Shown: positions 29,304-36,524 of the stretch, one piece after another
Position numbering within the stretch: position 1 is the first letter of the stretch
Layout: each line of letters starts with the position of its first letter
Virus record (IMG/VR): IMGVR_UViG_3300036766_000180
Span: 1-40,410 of that record
Origin: a virus
DNA length: 40,410 nt
Strand: one strand, 5' to 3'
The notes under the pieces: generated by a model
Seen by the model: only the letters and a program-made list of their open reading frames with translations
What the model was told of the DNA's origin: nothing
The model's database searches: none
Made by a program: the position numbers and the translations under genes

Positions 29304-31289
29304 TTATACTATTGTTAATATTCCTAAATTAGACCAAACCGATCCAGAAGGTAAACCCACTGGACTTGTTGGTATTGATTTAATTGAAAGATTGTTAACA
29401 AATAATGCGTTATCTCTATCAGCTGTAATACAACTTCCTATTATTGATGTGAAAGCACGTTCACAAATTGTATTATTATTACCTATTATAGTACTATAAT
29501 ATACACCACTTGTTGTACCCGATATTACATTTAGTGATCCTACAAGTACCCCCGAGTGATAAGATCCAGAAACACTATTTTGATTTCCACTTAATATAAT
29601 ATTATAATCAGAGCTATATGTACCAGAACAAGTTATAACATTATCAAATCCACCACCAATTATATTAAATTTACCAGAAGCACTATTACAGCATCCTCCT
29701 AAAATAGTTTGATGCCCATCAGAAGTTGATGCCGTTAAAGTATTACAAAATCCTCCAAGGATAGTAGAGTAGCAGGTGGAAACGTTATTTAATACCCCAT
29801 TAACAACAGAAGATTGCCTACCTGAAATTATATTATTTACCCCATTCCCAATAAATCCATAATAGCTAGAAGCAGTATTTTGATATCCGCCCGAAATTGT
29901 AGAAAAACTTCCGGAGATTATATTTCTAACTCCTCCGCCTATTATACCACCATAATATGAAGATATAGAATTAAAGTTTCCTCCTCCTATTATAGAACCA
30001 AATACTGTATATCCGGAAATTGTATTACAACAACCACCTAAGATTAAGGAAAATGGTAAATATCCACTATTAGTTGTTGTACAGATATTATTACAATTAC
30101 CACTAAGTATAGTAGAATGTTCTGACCCATGAATTGAATTGGAATTACCTATACCTATAAAAGAATATCCCGAATAATCAGAAATTGTATTAGTTCCACC
30201 CCCTAATATTCCAGAATGACTACTAGTTGCAGAAATGCGGTTAGTTTCTCCAACAACAATAAAAGAATGATCTGATGATATTATATTATCACTACCAGTT
30301 AGTATAACAGAATTTGAACCTGCTACAATACTTCTAAGACCATTCAATGCTATCGAATAATTGCCAGAAGCAGTATGAGAAAACCCAGTACCTATTAAAG
30401 AATTCCATCCAGAAGCCATACCACAAATACCACCTAAAATGGTGGATCCATAATAAGAAGATGCTGTATTACATACACCGCCTAAAATAGTAGATCCATA
30501 TAAAGTATAACTTCCACTAATAGTATTACCAATACCACCAAGAATATGGTTGAAACAACTACTACTATAATAACCGGAAATGGAATTGCAAATTCCATTT
30601 CCTATAAAACTATATTGTGCATTCCCAATAGTACTATTACTAGCATTTCCAATAAAGTTTGTTCTATCTTTTATAGTATTTTCTAATCCTCCAAGAATAA
30701 TACTATATTCTCCCCCATTGATTTTGTTACAAAATCCATTAATGATAGTAGAATAACATCCCCCCGCAAAATTATTTTCTCCTGCCAATACCGAGGAATA
30801 GCTACCGCTGGCGGTATTTAATCTTCCACCAAGGGATCCAGAATAATTACCAGATGCACTATTTCCAACTCCAATTCTATAACTAGAACAAGTTCCTCCA
30901 CTTAATGCAAAGATCCCGCCACCGCCACCTCCTGTACTTGTGGATCCTACTGGTATATAATTTATACCATCAAATTGAAAGGTTAAAACAATTGCATAAC
31001 TAATTGAAACAGAAGGAACATCAAATCCTGTATTAAAAGTAACAGTTTGAGGAGATCCTAAATTAACAAGATATAATTCTATCTGATCTAAGAAATAACT
31101 ATTAGTAGTATCAACATCAAATACTGTAGTTCCTGATAAAGGTTCTACAGAATAATAAGTTGTATCATTATCGGGCTGTTGAAGATCAATATTACTAGAA
31201 TAAGGAACACTAACTAGGTTCCTGGTACTTACTCTTCCAGTATTATCGTTATTAGGTCCTAGACCAAATCTAGTTGTTGAATATGCCAT
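29304..31289 (-). CDS. Long beta-solenoid fibre, possible head fibre
   Basis: The first about 115 residues repeat the capsid decoration domain (T-G-R-V-S-T-R, V-E-P-L-S-G-T, V-T-F-N-T-G-F, F-Q-F-D-G-I-N-Y-I-P-V-G). A Gly-rich hinge (G-G-G-G-G) follows. From about 135 to 630 the chain is a series of roughly 15-residue units of the pattern A/I-S-G-x-Y-S-x-I-x-G-G-x-x-N-x, resembling trimeric adhesin heads of the YadA type or similar beta-rolls, with many Cys at matching places. The last about 35 residues contain S-P-V-G-L-P-S-G-S-V-W-S-N, frequent at ends of phage fibres. It is located between terminase and portal genes, not with the tail fibre. I infer a capsid-attached fibre. Confidence 0.7.
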   Translation of the reverse strand: MAYSTTRFGLGPNNDNTGRVSTRNLVSVPYSSNIDLQQPDNDTTYYSVEPLSGTTVFDVDTTNSYFLDQIELYLVNLGSPQTVTFNTGFDVPSVSISYAIVLTFQFDGINYIPVGSTSTGGGGGGIFALSGGTCSSYRIGVGNSASGNYSGSLGGRLNTASGSYSSVLAGENNFAGGCYSTIINGFCNKINGGEYSIILGGLENTIKDRTNFIGNASNSTIGNAQYSFIGNGICNSISGYYSSSCFNHILGGIGNTISGSYTLYGSTILGGVCNTASSYYGSTILGGICGMASGWNSLIGTGFSHTASGNYSIALNGLRSIVAGSNSVILTGSDNIISSDHSFIVVGETNRISATSSHSGILGGGTNTISDYSGYSFIGIGNSNSIHGSEHSTILSGNCNNICTTTNSGYLPFSLILGGCCNTISGYTVFGSIIGGGNFNSISSYYGGIIGGGVRNIISGSFSTISGGYQNTASSYYGFIGNGVNNIISGRQSSVVNGVLNNVSTCYSTILGGFCNTLTASTSDGHQTILGGCCNSASGKFNIIGGGFDNVITCSGTYSSDYNIILSGNQNSVSGSYHSGVLVGSLNVISGTTSGVYYSTIIGNNNTICERAFTSIIGSCITADRDNALFVNNLSIKSIPTSPVGLPSGSVWSNLGILTIV

Positions 31290-31294
31290 AGATG

Positions 31295-31306
31295 TTATAT
31301 ATCCCT
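31295..31306 (-). promoter_or_regulatory. Late-region ATATATA motif
   Basis: Minus strand AGGGATATATAA, 5 bases before the ATG of the long beta-solenoid gene. Identical to 10263-10274. Confidence 0.55.
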
Positions 31307-31313
31307 AATTTTA

Positions 31314-31859
31314 TTAACGTAAATCCAAACAACTATCACATTGACAAGATCTACCATTAATACCATTTAATCCGTCTTCTCCCTTCGGTCCGGTAGGTCC
31401 TGCAATTGAAATACCACTCGTGCCTGATGTTCCATTAATACCTGGTTGTCCTTGTGGGCCAACGATAGAAACACCACTTGTTCCTGAACTTCCATCTCTT
31501 CCGGAGGGCCCAACTATTCCTATTGGTCCAGTTTCTCCCATTGGTCCCTGTTTACCTTCCTCTCCTTTTGGTCCTCTAAGATTACCAATAAAAGGAGGAA
31601 CAAAAGATTTACCATTAAATACTAATTCAAGATATCCTGAACGATCTATTGGAATTTCCTTTGCATCTATTCCACCATCAAATGATATTTTCTTTTCTGT
31701 TCCAAGATTTGAAAGAAATAAAAGAACTTTATCACCAGTCCTATTTAGTGTAGTTGAAATATTTAATGTTAAATTACCTTTTAGTGGCTCTATTTCATAA
31801 ATATTGTAATCCCCCTTAGGAAATAGATCTATTTGTGGTGTATATTTAATTCTCTCCAT
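31314..31859 (-). CDS. Fibre-like protein with collagen-like repeats
   Basis: Residues about 1-95 form the same beta domain as the capsid decoration protein (I-E-P-L-K-G-N, T-G-D-K-V-L-L-F-L-S-N-L-G, F-N-G-K-S-F-V-P). Residues about 95-172 are Gly-x-y repeats (G-P-K-G-E-E-G-K-Q-G-P-M-G-E-T-G, S-G-T-S-G blocks) that can form a collagen triple helix. The chain ends with a Cys-containing tail (S-C-Q-C-D-S-C-L-D). The gene begins inside the 3' end of an HNH gene (14-base overlap). It is probably a trimeric stalk, anchored on the capsid if the shared domain has the same role. Confidence 0.68.
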   Translation of the reverse strand: MERIKYTPQIDLFPKGDYNIYEIEPLKGNLTLNISTTLNRTGDKVLLFLSNLGTEKKISFDGGIDAKEIPIDRSGYLELVFNGKSFVPPFIGNLRGPKGEEGKQGPMGETGPIGIVGPSGRDGSSGTSGVSIVGPQGQPGINGTSGTSGISIAGPTGPKGEDGLNGINGRSCQCDSCLDLR

Positions 31860-32404
31860 GGATTTGTGTTATATTCTTTCTTTTTCTATTTATAAATTTC
31901 ATTGCACATTTATGGGAGCAATATTTATTTCCTCTTCCTGTATATTCTTTCTTACAACTATTACAATTTCTAGTAACAATTGGATGACTACATTCTAATT
32001 TTTTATAATGATGTTTATCATGATGCTCTTTGGGTGATAAGCATTGAAGATTATCAAGATTGTTATTTAATGGATTTCCATTGATATGATCTATATGGTA
32101 TCCTTCTAATATTTTACCAATATATTTCGTATATAAATATACATGTAATCCTATATGCTTGCCCTTATAACATCCTCTATAATAATCCTTTCTATCTATT
32201 TTTGTAGAAGATGGATATCTATAGAATTTGATATCATCATACACAATCACTTCCCTATCCACATTTTTGAATCTTTTATCAATTTTCTTAACCTTTTCAG
32301 TCTTAACCCTTTCTTTCTGATGCTTCCTATAGTAATCAGTAGATTCTTTATTTGCCCGGATGAGATATTCCTCTCTTGGTTCATTTTTTTCTTTGCGTTG
32401 CCAT
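31846..32404 (-). pseudogene. HNH homing endonuclease, frameshifted at an A7 run
   Basis: A full gene can be read as M-A-T-Q-R-K from ATG 32404, but the A7 run (complement of 32384-32390) is one base too long, so the frame meets TGA (32383-32381). Deleting one A continues it as N-E-P-R-E-E-Y-L-I-R-A-N-K and a Tyr/Lys-rich helix. The open part runs into the catalytic domain: G-Y-H-I-D-H-I-N-G-N-P-L-N-N-N-L-D-N-L, with H-H, then a zinc ribbon C-N-S-C-K-K-E-Y-T-G … Y-C-S-H-K-C. The active site is intact. A GTG at 32262 could start a shorter 138-residue form that keeps the HNH domain. This is either decay, slippage on the A run, or a sequencing error. It is homologous to the HNH at 35729-36199. 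Confidence 0.7.
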
Positions 32405-32437
32405 ATGTATTATATATGCTATATTTACAAAGTTTCA

Positions 32438-33169
32438 TTATTTCTTCTTTTTTATTGGTGTTTCTTTTACTATATCTTCCAAATCTGTAATTGATATTTT
32501 TACAAGATTTAGCTTATAAATATCACCAGTTTTGAGATCTTTCAAGCAAAAATCCTCTAAATTGTCTCCAAATCCTCCTATTATCCATCTACTTTCTGAT
32601 CCATATACTCCGAATTCAATAGTAGCCTCGGATTGTTTGGGAGAATTAGAGCTGATTTTAATTTGTTTTCTAGGTCCTACAATATCAATATTTGTAGCTG
32701 GATTATCGTGTCCAACCCCTAAAAACTTCTTCTTATCGTTGTAATAGAGGTAATTTGGATCCTGTTTTATCAGGTTACTCTTATCTGTATACATTAAAGC
32801 ACCAATTGTAGAGTCATTTATTATAGATCCTATACGAAGATCACTAGCTGCACCCCCACCCCCTATAGGAAGATAATTATTCCCATCAAATTGAAATTCT
32901 ATAAAACATGATTTCCCAATACTAATATCTGGAGATAAAATACCTTCCATAAATCTAACCCTCCTGTTTTCGAGAGGATTAGAACTTTGAAGATGGAATT
33001 TAACTACATCTCCAAAAAAGGAAAAGTTTGTATTGATTGTAATGTTAAGGTTGTCTGTTAATGGATCTACTGTGATGATAGCTTCTTCTTCATTAACTAC
33101 ATAATTGATTGTTTCTTTATACGGGAGTTCACTAATCCTCCTATACTTGTTGAGAGTTCTGATCTTCAT
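32438..33169 (-). CDS. Fibre-like protein with capsid-decoration-type domain
   Basis: Residues about 28-110 match the shared beta domain (V-D-P-L-T-D-N, F-G-D-V-V-K-F-H-L-Q, F-M-E-G-I-L-S-P-D-I, F-Q-F-D-G-N-N-Y-L-P-I-G). A Gly-rich link (G-G-G-A-A-S-D-L) follows. The next 100 residues include L-G-V-G-H-D-N-P-A-T-N-I-D-I-V-G, the 'vGig…nPatxldv.G' segment characteristic of phage tail-fibre shafts. The C-terminus is basic (K-E-T-P-I-K-K-K-K). It overlaps the preceding small gene by 29 bases and ends at TAATG, where an out-of-frame ATG begins. It is probably one of three capsid-anchored fibre subunits. Confidence 0.65.
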   Translation of the reverse strand: MKIRTLNKYRRISELPYKETINYVVNEEEAIITVDPLTDNLNITINTNFSFFGDVVKFHLQSSNPLENRRVRFMEGILSPDISIGKSCFIEFQFDGNNYLPIGGGGAASDLRIGSIINDSTIGALMYTDKSNLIKQDPNYLYYNDKKKFLGVGHDNPATNIDIVGPRKQIKISSNSPKQSEATIEFGVYGSESRWIIGGFGDNLEDFCLKDLKTGDIYKLNLVKISITDLEDIVKETPIKKKK

Positions 33170-33326
33170 CGCTTTCTTTCTTTATATTATCTTCTTTTGG
33201 ATAGGTAATTCCGTGGAGCATTATTGTATACATCTCTGCATACTCTTCATTCTTATCACTCCAATATACAATATCTTTAGCAAGATTAGTGATAATCTTC
33301 GCCTTCTGAGTTTGAGGTGAATCCAT
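33141..33326 (-). CDS. Small acidic protein, 61 aa
   Basis: The N-terminal half is helical (Q-K-A-K-I-I-T-N-L-A-K-D-I-V-Y-W) and the C-terminal half is acidic and probably disordered (K-K-E-S-D-E-D-Q-N-S-Q-Q). It overlaps the start of the gene at 32438-33169 by 29 bases and has an ATATATA motif upstream. No family is recognised. Position between head-completion and fibre genes suggests a virion or assembly role. Confidence 0.5.
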   Translation of the reverse strand: MDSPQTQKAKIITNLAKDIVYWSDKNEEYAEMYTIMLHGITYPKEDNIKKESDEDQNSQQV

Positions 33327-33341
33327 TTTTCTTTCTTTAGA

Positions 33342-33353
33342 TTATATATCACT
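33342..33353 (-). promoter_or_regulatory. Late-region ATATATA motif
   Basis: Minus strand AGTGATATATAA, 15 bases before the ATG of the 61-residue protein, overlapping nothing coding. Confidence 0.55.
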
Positions 33354-33355
33354 AC

Positions 33356-34291
33356 TTAATAGCGATTGTTCTGTTTAATGTTTCCGCCATAAGCTCTAAT
33401 AGTTCCCTGAGTAGGCTGTAATTGTGGAAAATTAATCATAACATAACCTTTTGCAACTTCTTCTAACCATTTACAAGCTGCCTTATATTCTTCTTTCCTT
33501 AGCTCAGGAATATTATTAGGAGCAATGGTCCTATGCAAATGATAAATTGCTATATCACAAAGATACATTACCATTTGATGGCATCTATTATCTCCTACCT
33601 GCCAATAAAGATCATCAGTAACTATAGTACCAGGGGAAGTCTCGTAAGCATGAACAATATAAGCTGTTTTATTACCCCAATACTGTCCTTGTGCATTATT
33701 TGCCCCGTCTGGAAATGTATTTAGATTTGGTACATTACTATAAACAAAATATTGCTGAATATTACTAGTGTTGAATGGAACTGTAGCGCTTGTACAGGTA
33801 TAAATATATCCTTTCCAATACACCAAATCCCCAATTGCATAATTCTTATTAACATTAAACTCAGGAGCTGGATAAACTGCATTATAAAAAGAATACTGAT
33901 ATCCTAATGCTACCCAAGATGAATCTATATCAGGGGTAAGTTCTGGTGACGCAAAAGGTACTGATGTAGCTGCAATATAACCAATTCCATTATAAATAAT
34001 ACAATCATATTGATTATAACTTGCTCCTGCTATCCAATTATCATAATCAATTGTTACTCTATCACCAGGATTGTATTCTTTAGCAGGATCCCATGGAGCA
34101 GTATTAGTAAATTCTGCACCAACATCATATCTCTGCGAAATATAACCAGAAGCTTCTTCTATGGCAACTCTTTCCATCTGTAAAAGAGTATTCTGATTTC
34201 TTTGGATAACTTGAGCTACCTGTGCTGCTTGTATAATTAAATTATAGTCAAGCTGTGTTAAATATCTAATTGGAGTTGGTAAATTTGGCAT
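33356..34291 (-). CDS. Head-completion protein (DUF1320/gp36-like) with carbohydrate-binding-like inserts
   Basis: The N-terminal about 60 residues (V-A-I-E-E-A-S-G-Y-I-S-Q-R-Y-D-V-G-A-E-F) and C-terminal about 80 residues (D-N-R-C-H-Q-M-V-M-Y-L-C-D-I-A-I-Y-H-L-H, then N-I-P-E-L-R-K-E-E-Y) match the two halves of DUF1320/gp36-like connector proteins. In ordinary members these are almost adjacent. Here about 165 residues are inserted, with three Y-x-x-G-D/Y-x-V/I-x-Y-x-G-x-x-Y units (E-Y-N-P-G-D-R-V, Y-N-Q-Y-D-C-I-I-Y-N-G-I-G-Y, N-Y-A-I-G-D-L-V-Y-W-K-G-Y-I-Y). This aromatic pattern is typical of small CBM5/12-like modules. It may display carbohydrate-binding sites at the neck. A paralogous insert occurs at 24036-24746. 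Confidence 0.65.
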   Translation of the reverse strand: MPNLPTPIRYLTQLDYNLIIQAAQVAQVIQRNQNTLLQMERVAIEEASGYISQRYDVGAEFTNTAPWDPAKEYNPGDRVTIDYDNWIAGASYNQYDCIIYNGIGYIAATSVPFASPELTPDIDSSWVALGYQYSFYNAVYPAPEFNVNKNYAIGDLVYWKGYIYTCTSATVPFNTSNIQQYFVYSNVPNLNTFPDGANNAQGQYWGNKTAYIVHAYETSPGTIVTDDLYWQVGDNRCHQMVMYLCDIAIYHLHRTIAPNNIPELRKEEYKAACKWLEEVAKGYVMINFPQLQPTQGTIRAYGGNIKQNNRY

Positions 34292-34308
34292 CTTAATTAT
34301 TATATTAC

Positions 34309-34320
34309 GTATATATTCTT
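34309..34320 (-). promoter_or_regulatory. Late-region ATATATA motif
   Basis: Minus strand AAGAATATATAC, 17 bases before the ATG of the head-completion gene, in the gap after the large terminase. Confidence 0.55.
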
Positions 34321-34329
34321 AGGTATCCC

Positions 34330-35745
34330 TTAATACCTTTTGGATCTCCACTTGCTTTTTACCTTACCTGAAATAATACCAGTAGTTCCTCTAACAAATT
34401 GATTATACTCTCTGGTAAAATACTGGCAAATAACATAATCCAGTGCATCACTAGTATGCCCATACTTCTCATAACTAATACCACTATTCCTATCCTTAAC
34501 CTTCTCTTTCAACTTACTACCATCCGGATCTTCCTTAACATTTAATAAATCCAACGTGATATGCTTACTATTTTCAGGAGAAATCCACATTCTACAATCC
34601 TCTATTCTCCCCAAAAACAATTCATTAATAAAGTTACCTCTCATCTTCACACTAGGGTTTGAACGAGTAGTCCTATCGTTAGGATGGAATCTTGAGAGCT
34701 CCCTAAAAATAATTACATAATCATTACCCCCTTTTTCCATCCTAGTATCTTTATGATATCCAGCAGCATCACCATAAATAAACATACCTCCTTCATGATT
34801 ATAAAATCTCTTCCGGATAGATTCACACAAGGCCTTAGTAGTATTATCAGGATTCTTTAAACAAAACTCATCAATCTGATAGAGATTCTTTTCACTAGCC
34901 TGGAACGCTAAACAAGTAATATAAGGCTCTACGTTAAAGTCAAACGATAAATGCAATGGCAACTTATTATTATACTCGTACTTTTGTAAATTATTATCTA
35001 AGCTAAATTGCTTATAAAACTGATTCTTAACTATCTTATTACACCAAAGACCTAATGCTTCCTGCTGATACTGAACTGGATTAGTCTTCATAGCTTCAAA
35101 AGTTAACCACTGATCAGGAGGAAGAAATGAATTATCACGAAAAGTTGAATGATGAATAGTAGCATATCTCCTATAAACAGTACCATTCACCTCACTCTCT
35201 AAACATGTTCTAAATGACAACTCACCAGTACCCTCAAAGAATCTCTTATAAAACCAATGATTCTCATAGTCTTCAATAACTGGGTTAAACGTAAATATCT
35301 CCTGAATGTAATCAGCCCTAGGAGTTCTAAGAGTAGCACTAATAGTATTATAAGCTTCTTCTGTCTTAGGAATCTCTTCCTCAAACCAGACCGCCGTAGG
35401 ATTATTCAGGGACTTCAAAGAGTCAGGCTTATTTAATCCCCTGAAAATCACCTCATTTCCTGTCTTAATATGAGTAATCTCTAAAGGATTGAACTTGAAC
35501 TTAAACTCATTAGTCAATCCCATAACATCAATCTTATCCTTAATCTCACGGAATACTGATTTCTCTAAATTAACATCCAACTCACGAATAGCCACTAACC
35601 TATAAAACTTATGACTAACCAAATTCATAACTATCTGCATGGCAACAAAGTTACTCTTAGACGAACCCCTACTGCCATAGAGAACCAAATACCTGTCAGA
35701 GCAGTTTATTAATTCCTTAAACCTCTTATTATAAAGTATTTCCAT
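34330..35745 (-). CDS. terL: Terminase large subunit
   Basis: The 471-residue product is the ATP-driven DNA packaging motor and nuclease. Walker A is G-S-R-G-S-S-K-S (24-31), Walker B is A-V-W-F-E-E-E (118-124) and the coupling motif is T-F-N-P (152-155). The RNase H-type nuclease shows S-F-D-F-N (267-271, Asp269), Y-G-D-A-A (324-328, Asp326) and H-T-S-D-A-L-D (430-436, Asp433/436), the three acidic positions expected. Length is normal for phages of the Mu-gp28/P22 size class. Its start overlaps the 3' end of an HNH gene by 17 bases, which lies between it and the small subunit. Confidence 0.92.
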   Translation of the reverse strand: MEILYNKRFKELINCSDRYLVLYGSRGSSKSNFVAMQIVMNLVSHKFYRLVAIRELDVNLEKSVFREIKDKIDVMGLTNEFKFKFNPLEITHIKTGNEVIFRGLNKPDSLKSLNNPTAVWFEEEIPKTEEAYNTISATLRTPRADYIQEIFTFNPVIEDYENHWFYKRFFEGTGELSFRTCLESEVNGTVYRRYATIHHSTFRDNSFLPPDQWLTFEAMKTNPVQYQQEALGLWCNKIVKNQFYKQFSLDNNLQKYEYNNKLPLHLSFDFNVEPYITCLAFQASEKNLYQIDEFCLKNPDNTTKALCESIRKRFYNHEGGMFIYGDAAGYHKDTRMEKGGNDYVIIFRELSRFHPNDRTTRSNPSVKMRGNFINELFLGRIEDCRMWISPENSKHITLDLLNVKEDPDGSKLKEKVKDRNSGISYEKYGHTSDALDYVICQYFTREYNQFVRGTTGIISGKVKSKWRSKRY

Positions 35746-36199
35746 TCTCTTTCTTTTTATTATTTTCCCTCCATCTTTTTTTACTCTCGTCTATTTTAAT
35801 CCTATTTTTTATATAGCTCTTTTTCATCTGAGCCTTCTTGGAACATTTTTTTGAACAATACTTGATAGTAGTCCCTGTATATTCTTCCTTACATTCGTTG
35901 CAAATTCTGGTAGTAATTGGATATCTTGTAATATGTCCCTCCCTAACATGGATCCTGCTATGATTGCTTCTGGAAATACATTCTAAATTTTCTATTGAAT
36001 TGTTTCCAGTATTACCATCCCTATGATGTATATCATGGCCTTCTGGAATATCCCCATTAACCTTACTCCAAATATATCTATGTAAATATAGATTTAATCC
36101 TTTCCCTTTATTTTGATGCGAATAATAACTACCCCAGATCCCTTTAATATTCGGATACCTGTGGAATTTCATACCATCTAATAAAACTGTTTCTTTCAT
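35729..36199 (-). CDS. HNH homing endonuclease between terminase genes
   Basis: I start at ATG 36199 (M-K-E-T-V-L-L-D-G-M-K-F), which aligns with the N-terminus of the related HNH at 31846-32404. The longer frame begins at 36250. The HNH motif is E-G-H-D-I-H-H-R-D-G-N-T-G-N-N-S-I-E-N-L-E-C-I-S, with all key positions. A zinc ribbon follows (C-N-E-C-K-E-E-Y-T-G … Y-C-S-K-K-C), then a Lys-rich tail. Homing enzymes often occupy the gap between small and large terminase genes, where they target the terminase gene of relatives. It overlaps terL by 17 bases. Confidence 0.85.
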   Translation of the reverse strand: MKETVLLDGMKFHRYPNIKGIWGSYYSHQNKGKGLNLYLHRYIWSKVNGDIPEGHDIHHRDGNTGNNSIENLECISRSNHSRIHVREGHITRYPITTRICNECKEEYTGTTIKYCSKKCSKKAQMKKSYIKNRIKIDESKKRWRENNKKKENGNTL

Positions 36200-36424
36200 G
36201 AGTATTATAGTATGTATCCGTAAAGTGTTTCCTTTTAAATGTCTATCCAACCGGGAAACTGAAATTTGTTATAGGATTTTCTAAGACCCTCAGATTTACC
36301 GGACCCTGAAAACAGTCTCGCAAATATCTTTACAGGGGGAAAATCCACAAATAGTATGGTTGTTTTAGAGGATTTCCGTTCCGACTTTATTTCTGGTACT
36401 TATCCGACACATTTTATTCTTAAC

Positions 36425-36469
36425 ATATCTTTAACAACCACGTTAATGTTAGGGAAACGTTAAAGATAT
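36425..36469. repeat. Inverted repeat with 11-bp arms
   Basis: ATATCTTTAAC (36425-36435) and GTTAAAGATAT (36459-36469) are exact complements around a 23-base interior. That interior also carries ACGTTAA (36440-36446), repeated at 36457-36463. The right arm shares four bases with the 34-bp palindrome, so only one of the two structures can form fully. Confidence 0.75.
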
Positions 36470-36499
36470 TCGGCATATATGATCATATATGCCGAATAT
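36466..36499. repeat. 34-bp perfect palindrome
   Basis: The sequence is self-complementary with no spacer, centred between 36482 and 36483 on GATC: the half site reads ATATTCGGCATATATGA. It begins 26 bases downstream of the terS stop. Such a long perfect palindrome is a strong dimer-binding or cruciform candidate. It lacks a T-tract, so it is a poor terminator. Confidence 0.85.
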
Positions 36500-36524
36500 A
36501 ATATCCAATGCCGACTATCGTTAA

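Larger units (their letters stand above)
36200..36524. other. Gene-free segment with palindromes, candidate packaging or control site
   Basis: The segment between terS and the HNH gene holds no convincing gene. It has an imperfect stem GGAAAATCC (36338-36346) with GGATTTCC (36370-36377), an 11-bp inverted repeat (36425-36469) and a 34-bp perfect palindrome (36466-36499), the last two sharing an arm. Placement next to terS makes a pac/cos site possible. Confidence 0.5.

Noticed and set aside
31420-31800. 126-codon plus-strand Pro-rich frame
   Set aside because: Mirror of the Gly-x-y repeats of the collagen-like gene; no independent signals.
3413-32404. Alternative genetic code with TGA read as an amino acid
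   Set aside because: In-frame TGA was seen only near the start of two endonuclease genes, and single-base indels explain both; the long structural genes contain none.
32247-32438. 63-codon minus-strand frame starting at the TAATG of the upstream gene
   Set aside because: It is the out-of-frame reading of the HNH gene's 5' region; the neighbouring frame gives a recognisable endonuclease linker if one A is removed.
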